The translations under genes were made by a program, and so were the position numbers. This document shows, in pieces, positions 59,854 through 64,000 of a stretch of 64,000 nucleotides of DNA (its first letter is position 1; each line of letters begins with the position of its first letter). The notes under the pieces were generated by a model. It was not told where the DNA came from, ran no database searches, and worked only from the letters and a program-made list of their open reading frames with translations. The stretch lies in assembly GCF_001750685.1 (NCBI RefSeq), contig NZ_CP017269.1, forward strand, positions 4,629,416-4,693,415. Direction: 5' to 3'. Origin of the DNA: Geosporobacter ferrireducens (GTDB lineage Bacteria > Bacillota > Clostridia > Peptostreptococcales > Thermotaleaceae).

Positions 59854-61431
59854 ATGCCGGAAAAAGCAACACACGATAAACAATTAAAAGAAAGAGTGGG
59901 TGCATTTGAGGTTCCCACGTTTCTGCTAGGCGTAGTATTGTCCATATTATCTGCAATAATCTGTATGCAGATTATTGGAAAGGTGGGAGTAACGCCGAAT
60001 ACCTCCCTCATTGGGGCGATTGTAGCCATGGTAATTGCCAGAATACCTCTGAAATCTTTTCTTAAGTTCAGATCACTGGAAAGACAAAACTTGCTGCAAA
60101 CAGCAGTATCTGGTGCAGGATTTTCCGCTGCTAACTGTGGTTTTCTTACGGTAGCTATCTTTTTTGTTCTAGGAGAAACCGGATTTATTCTGCCTATGGC
60201 TGCAGGGTCATTGATTGGTTTAATCATTTCAATCAATGTAGTTGGGAATATATTTGACAGTAGTATTTTTCCCGCTGAAGCCGCATGGCCTCCAGGGGTA
60301 GCTACAGCTCAAGCGATTAAAGCAGGCGATGAAGGCGGAGAAAAAGGCAAAAGACTGTTGCAAGGTTTAATTATAGGCGGTATTGCAAGCTATTTTAAAT
60401 TACCGGCTGCCGGTATCGGTATAGTCTTTATTGCTAATATTTTTTCCATGACTGCATTAGGGATAGGTCTACTAATTAGAGGATATTCAACAACAATTTT
60501 TAATGGATTGAATCTAGGCAGTACTTATATACCCCATGGCATTATGATTGGTGCCGGAATGATGGCATTGATTCAATCGATAAAAATTATACTTAGGGGC
60601 AATAAAGACGAAAAGTCGGAAAAGATCAGTTATACGCAATCAGACGAAAAAACGAAAAAGAATTTACTTCAGGGCGTTCTGTTATTTTTAGGGGGTGCTT
60701 TTGTATTAGCTCTTGTTTCAGGTGTTACATCTCAACTAGGGGTTGGCAAATTAGTACTTTGGTTATTATGGGCTACGTTTTCTGCTACTTCAGCGATGCT
60801 GTTAGTGGGCATGGCTGCTATGCACTCAGGCTGGTTCCCGGCTTTCGCAATTACTACAATATTTATGACAATAGGGATATTTTTTGGATTTCCAATCATT
60901 CCTCTTGCATTGTTGACGGGTTATGTTAGTTCTGTAGGTCCATGCTTTGCGGATATGGGCTATGACCTGAAAGCTGGTTGGATATTGAGAGGAGAAGGAG
61001 AAGACAAGGAATATGAACTATATGGAAGGAAGCAGCAAGTTATTTTAGAGGCAGTAGGCGGATTTATCGGTATTGTTGTTGTTTTATTAACCATGAATAT
61101 GTACTTTGCAACAGATTTACTTCCACCCATCAGCAGAGTATTTGCTTCTACAGTTGCAGCTTCTGCAGACCCTTCACTGCTAAGAACTCTTTTAATTTGG
61201 GCGGTACCTGGAGTACTACTGCAGATAGCTGGCGGACCGTCTAGAATGGTAGGCGTATTGTTTGCAACGGGCTTATTAATCAACAATCCAATTTATGGTG
61301 TTGGTGTTGTTTTAGCAGTTATTGTTCGTTTAATATTTGGTACCAAGTTTATGGAAATAAGAGATGCTGGACTGATAGCCGGGGATGGACTTTATGGATT
61401 CTTTAGTGCAGTGATAAAAGCGTTAATATAA
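59854..61431 (+). CDS. OPT/YSL family oligopeptide-type transporter
   Basis: 525 aa with about 13-14 membrane segments. OPT-family blocks: EVPTFLLGVVLSILSA at the N terminus, FPAEAAWPPGVATAQAI, and YVSSVGPCFADMGYDLKAGW in the middle. OPT proteins import peptides or metal chelates; here the neighbours suggest uptake of a modified amino acid or hydantoin-type compound. SD AAGGAGGAT. First structural gene of the cluster. Confidence 0.88.
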   Translation: MPEKATHDKQLKERVGAFEVPTFLLGVVLSILSAIICMQIIGKVGVTPNTSLIGAIVAMVIARIPLKSFLKFRSLERQNLLQTAVSGAGFSAANCGFLTVAIFFVLGETGFILPMAAGSLIGLIISINVVGNIFDSSIFPAEAAWPPGVATAQAIKAGDEGGEKGKRLLQGLIIGGIASYFKLPAAGIGIVFIANIFSMTALGIGLLIRGYSTTIFNGLNLGSTYIPHGIMIGAGMMALIQSIKIILRGNKDEKSEKISYTQSDEKTKKNLLQGVLLFLGGAFVLALVSGVTSQLGVGKLVLWLLWATFSATSAMLLVGMAAMHSGWFPAFAITTIFMTIGIFFGFPIIPLALLTGYVSSVGPCFADMGYDLKAGWILRGEGEDKEYELYGRKQQVILEAVGGFIGIVVVLLTMNMYFATDLLPPISRVFASTVAASADPSLLRTLLIWAVPGVLLQIAGGPSRMVGVLFATGLLINNPIYGVGVVLAVIVRLIFGTKFMEIRDAGLIAGDGLYGFFSAVIKALI

Positions 61432-61434
61432 ACT

Positions 61435-61568
61435 TTAGCCTGTACGGGAATGTCTACTATTGAAATAGTAAAAGAACTTTAGACTGCCGCGGAATTCCTG
61501 CTATAGACCCCGTTATTGGCGAAGGCTCGATTGTTTATTATGAATGTATGGGAAGAAATGCTGAATAA
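61435..61568 (+). pseudogene. Asp/Glu (hydantoin) racemase-like gene remnant
   Basis: One frame reads LACTGMSTIEIVKEL then a stop. After a frameshift it continues RGIPAIDPVIGEGSIVYYE to a TAA at 61566. CTGM and IPxIDPV are the C-terminal catalytic-Cys and binding segments of the Asp/Glu/hydantoin racemase superfamily. Only the last third is left, and the reading frame is broken. Confidence 0.55.
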
Positions 61569-61593
61569 CAAAGGCTTATATTGAGGTGATGGT

Positions 61594-62667
61594 ATGAAAG
61601 GCAGAATAAAGTTAAATAAGGAGATGTTAAAATATGCATTAATAGGAGGAACCATCCTTGGTGGGGGTGGAGGTGGTTCTATGGCGCTTGGAGAGACTTC
61701 GGGTAATATCGCTCTGGACTATGGCGAATTAGAATTGGTAGATATAGATGAAATTGAAGAGGATGCATTAATTGTTACAGCTTCAGCTGTTGGTGCGCCG
61801 GCTGCAATTGACAAGTATGTGAAACCTAGGGATTATGTAAGAGCAGTTGAAATATTACAGGAGAATACTGGTTTTAGGCTTGGAGGAATCATTACCAATG
61901 AAAATGGTGGTGCTGCCACCATTAATGGATGGATTCAAGCCGCTATTTTAAACATTCCCTTAATAGATGCTCCATGCAATGGAAGGGCCCATCCTACCGG
62001 AACCATGGGAAGTATGGGTTTGAATAATGTGCCAAACTTTATATCCTATCAAGCCTTTGCCGGCGGAAATCCTGAGTTAGGGAATAGAATAGAGGGATTT
62101 TTCAAGGGAGATATTTCTAAAACAGCTGCACTGATAAGACAATCGGCTGTTCGGGCCGGTGGCTTGGTAGCAGTTGCCAGGAATGTTGTTGAGGCTGAAT
62201 ATGTCAAAAAAAATGGAGCGATCCATGGAATAAGCCATGCTATAGAAACAGGGAAAAAATTCTATGAGGGACTTGAAATATCCCCCTGTGAGGCGATAAA
62301 AGAAGTTGCTGCCTTCTTAAAGGGTGAAATCGTTGTTGAGGGAGCAGTATCAGAATTTGAATTGGTTACTGATGGAGGATTTGATGTAGGCAGAGTTGTA
62401 GTAAGCGGAATCGAAATGACCTTTTGGAATGAATATATGACCCTTGAAGTTAATAGAAACAGGCTTTTTACTTTTCCGGATTTAATTATGTCTTTTGATA
62501 AGGCTTCAGGCCTGCCTCTGACCACTGCAGAGATTAAGAAGGATCAGCAAATTGTGATAATAGCTACGAAGAAGGAGAACCTTAAGCTCGGCAGCGGTAT
62601 GTTTGACCATAAATTATTGAAAGAGATCGAACCAATAGTGAATAGAGAAGTCTTAAAATACATCTAA
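61594..62667 (+). CDS. DUF917 family protein
   Basis: 357 aa, cytoplasmic. ALIGGTILGGGGGGSMALG near the N terminus, the middle segment NENGGAATINGWIQAAILNIPLIDAPCNGRAHPTG-type core (quoted in part) and EYMTLEVN are typical of DUF917. In related proteins this domain is associated with hydantoin or thiohydantoin metabolism. SD GAGGTGATGGT. The next gene follows after 14 nt. Confidence 0.88.
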   Translation: MKGRIKLNKEMLKYALIGGTILGGGGGGSMALGETSGNIALDYGELELVDIDEIEEDALIVTASAVGAPAAIDKYVKPRDYVRAVEILQENTGFRLGGIITNENGGAATINGWIQAAILNIPLIDAPCNGRAHPTGTMGSMGLNNVPNFISYQAFAGGNPELGNRIEGFFKGDISKTAALIRQSAVRAGGLVAVARNVVEAEYVKKNGAIHGISHAIETGKKFYEGLEISPCEAIKEVAAFLKGEIVVEGAVSEFELVTDGGFDVGRVVVSGIEMTFWNEYMTLEVNRNRLFTFPDLIMSFDKASGLPLTTAEIKKDQQIVIIATKKENLKLGSGMFDHKLLKEIEPIVNREVLKYI

Positions 62668-62681
62668 TAGGAGGAAACTTT

Positions 62682-63614
62682 ATGTTATTAAAACAGGTGC
62701 TGGAAGTATATGAATACATTGATAGGGCTACTGCAAACGGGCAGGAAATAAAGGAGTTTTTGGAATCCTATGGAGCCAAGGATGTAGAAGTCAAGAATAT
62801 AACCGGTGCTAGAGGCAAAACTGATTTTATCAGAATTAGAATACCAGGGTTAAAAGGGAAGTCTAAAGGTATGGATGCACCTACCATCGGCGTATTAGGC
62901 AGACTTGGCGGGGTAGGTGCCCGGCCTGAAATGATTGGAATGGTTTCTGATGCCGATGGAGCAGTAGTGGCATTAGCAGTAGCGGCAAAGCTTTTGGACA
63001 TGCAAAATAAGGGGGATTTTTTGGATGGAGATGTGGTTGTATCTACACATATTTGTCCGAATGCGCCTACTCAACCCCATAAACCAGTGCCTTTTATGGG
63101 ATCTCCTGTTGATATGGCCACTGTAAATAGAGAAGAGGTAGATGGAGAATTGGATGCGATATTATCCATTGATACCACAAAGGGCAATAGAGTGATCAAT
63201 ACTAGAGGATTCGCAATATCTCCAACGATTAAAGAAGGCTATATTTTGAAAACAAGTGATGATTTATTGGATATCATGCAGATTACGACTGGCAAACTGC
63301 CAAAGGTTTTTCCTGTAACAACCCAGGATATTACACCCTATGGAAACGACATCTATCATATCAATAGCATATTACAGCCTTCTACTGCTACCTCAGCACC
63401 TGTGGTGGGAGTTGCTATAACGACAGAGGTTCCTGTTCCCGGCTGTGCAACCGGTGCCAGTCATCCACAAGACATGGAATTAGCAGCTAGGTTTACTTTG
63501 GAGGTTGCAAAGGCCTATGGTAGAGGAAACTGCAAGTTCTATGACGAGACGGAGTTTGAAATAATAACGAAAAAGTACGGTACGATGCATCATATCCAAA
63601 CGCTTGGTAAATAG
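62682..63614 (+). CDS. DUF1177 family protein
   Basis: 310 aa. GVLGRLGGVGARPEMIGMVSD and VVSTHICPNAPTQPHKPVPFM are the hallmark segments, with conserved His and Cys that suggest a metal or nucleophile site. DUF1177 genes usually travel with OPT transporters, DUF917 and AroM, as here. The biochemical function is unknown. SD TAGGAGG; 9-nt gap to the aroM gene. Confidence 0.88.
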   Translation: MLLKQVLEVYEYIDRATANGQEIKEFLESYGAKDVEVKNITGARGKTDFIRIRIPGLKGKSKGMDAPTIGVLGRLGGVGARPEMIGMVSDADGAVVALAVAAKLLDMQNKGDFLDGDVVVSTHICPNAPTQPHKPVPFMGSPVDMATVNREEVDGELDAILSIDTTKGNRVINTRGFAISPTIKEGYILKTSDDLLDIMQITTGKLPKVFPVTTQDITPYGNDIYHINSILQPSTATSAPVVGVAITTEVPVPGCATGASHPQDMELAARFTLEVAKAYGRGNCKFYDETEFEIITKKYGTMHHIQTLGK

Positions 63615-63623
63615 GAGGGCAAT

Positions 63624-64000
63624 ATGAAAAGAAAGTTGGGAGCGATTACGATTGGACAATCACCAAGGGTTGACGTAATACCGGAGATGGCAGCGTTTTT
63701 GGGAAACAATGTAGAAGTTATTGAAGCAGGAGCATTGGACGGACTTACCTACGAAGAAATTTTGGAGTTTAAACCTGAAGAAGATGACTATGTATTGGTT
63801 TCAAAGCTTAAGGATGGAAGAAGTGTAAAGTTTGCTGAAAAATACATATTGCCAAGACTTCAGGAATGTATTGATAGACTGGAGCGGGAGGGAGCAGATG
63901 TAATTCTGTTTATTTGTACCGGAGTTTTTCCTGATATCTTTAGATCTCAAAAACCAATCTTGTATCCTCAAAAAATTCTACATGGCATTACACCTCAGCT
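63624..64000 (+). CDS. AroM family protein (5' part, cut by window end)
   Basis: About 125 residues are visible; the frame is open at the window edge. Start ATG at 63624 with GGAGGG. GAITIGQSPRVDVIPEM, then EAGALDGL and LFICTGVFP are characteristic of AroM, a relative of the Asp/Glu racemase superfamily with the conserved CTG. Function unknown. Last visible member of the catabolic cluster. Confidence 0.9.
   Translation, partial: MKRKLGAITIGQSPRVDVIPEMAAFLGNNVEVIEAGALDGLTYEEILEFKPEEDDYVLVSKLKDGRSVKFAEKYILPRLQECIDRLEREGADVILFICTGVFPDIFRSQKPILYPQKILHGITPQ

Overview
The window looks like a chromosomal stretch of a motile, Gram-positive, low-GC anaerobe of the class Clostridia. Evidence: AT-rich DNA, strong AGGAGG-type ribosome binding sites with frequent TTG and GTG starts, flagellin beside csrA, signal peptides and lipoboxes but no LPXTG sorting signal, many MerR/TetR/MarR/AraC one-component regulators, and sequences resembling Alkaliphilus/Natronincola-type relatives. 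The genus is inference only.

Layout. 1-9.1 kb is accessory: an XRE regulator with its operators, a decayed GGDEF gene, a TetR/HXXEE divergent pair, a nucleotidyltransferase-type two-gene cassette, an iron-sulfur DUF362 protein, a C45-type amidohydrolase, an AraC and a TipA-like MerR regulator with a 19-bp-spacer promoter, and a degenerate tRNA-Ala. 9.4-15.5 kb is a poly-gamma-glutamate (PGA) locus: pgsB, pgsC, a small membrane protein, a secreted PGA-hydrolase homologue that has lost catalytic residues, a second homologue that keeps them, and a secreted protein with six NlpC/P60 repeats of which only one keeps the catalytic residues. 15.6-24.8 kb holds a two-component system, a double-MerR regulator with an ABC exporter, AraC/DUF3788 genes between two decayed conjugative-element fragments, and a MarR/serine-hydrolase pair. 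24.8-32.3 kb is a motility/signalling block: transposase remnant, two csrA genes interleaved with three related structured RNA elements, flagellin, a large VWA/IPT surface protein, a CheY-like regulator and an HD-GYP phosphodiesterase. 33.2-40.1 kb is a peptide-uptake operon (dipeptidase, binding protein, two permeases, two ATPases, XRE-cupin regulator). 40.4-58 kb carries drug- and stress-type modules, each beside a regulator: TetR/PEP-utilising enzyme, IS110 element, TetR/ABC exporter, RND efflux pair, AraC, MarR/MATE. 58-64 kb is a catabolic cluster: PucR regulator, OPT transporter, racemase remnant, DUF917, DUF1177 and AroM (cut by the window edge).

Most notable: (1) three homologous hairpin RNAs with ANGGA motifs around two csrA genes and the flagellin gene, candidates for CsrA-sequestering RNAs; (2) the PGA locus, in which catalytically dead hydrolase folds sit inside or beside the synthesis operon and no pgsA is visible; (3) TetR/MarR promoters with paired palindromic operators bracketing sigma-A promoters; (4) the IS110 element with a structured upstream region that may encode a bridge RNA; (5) the OPT-DUF917-DUF1177-AroM cluster, with a relic of an Asp/Glu racemase inside it.
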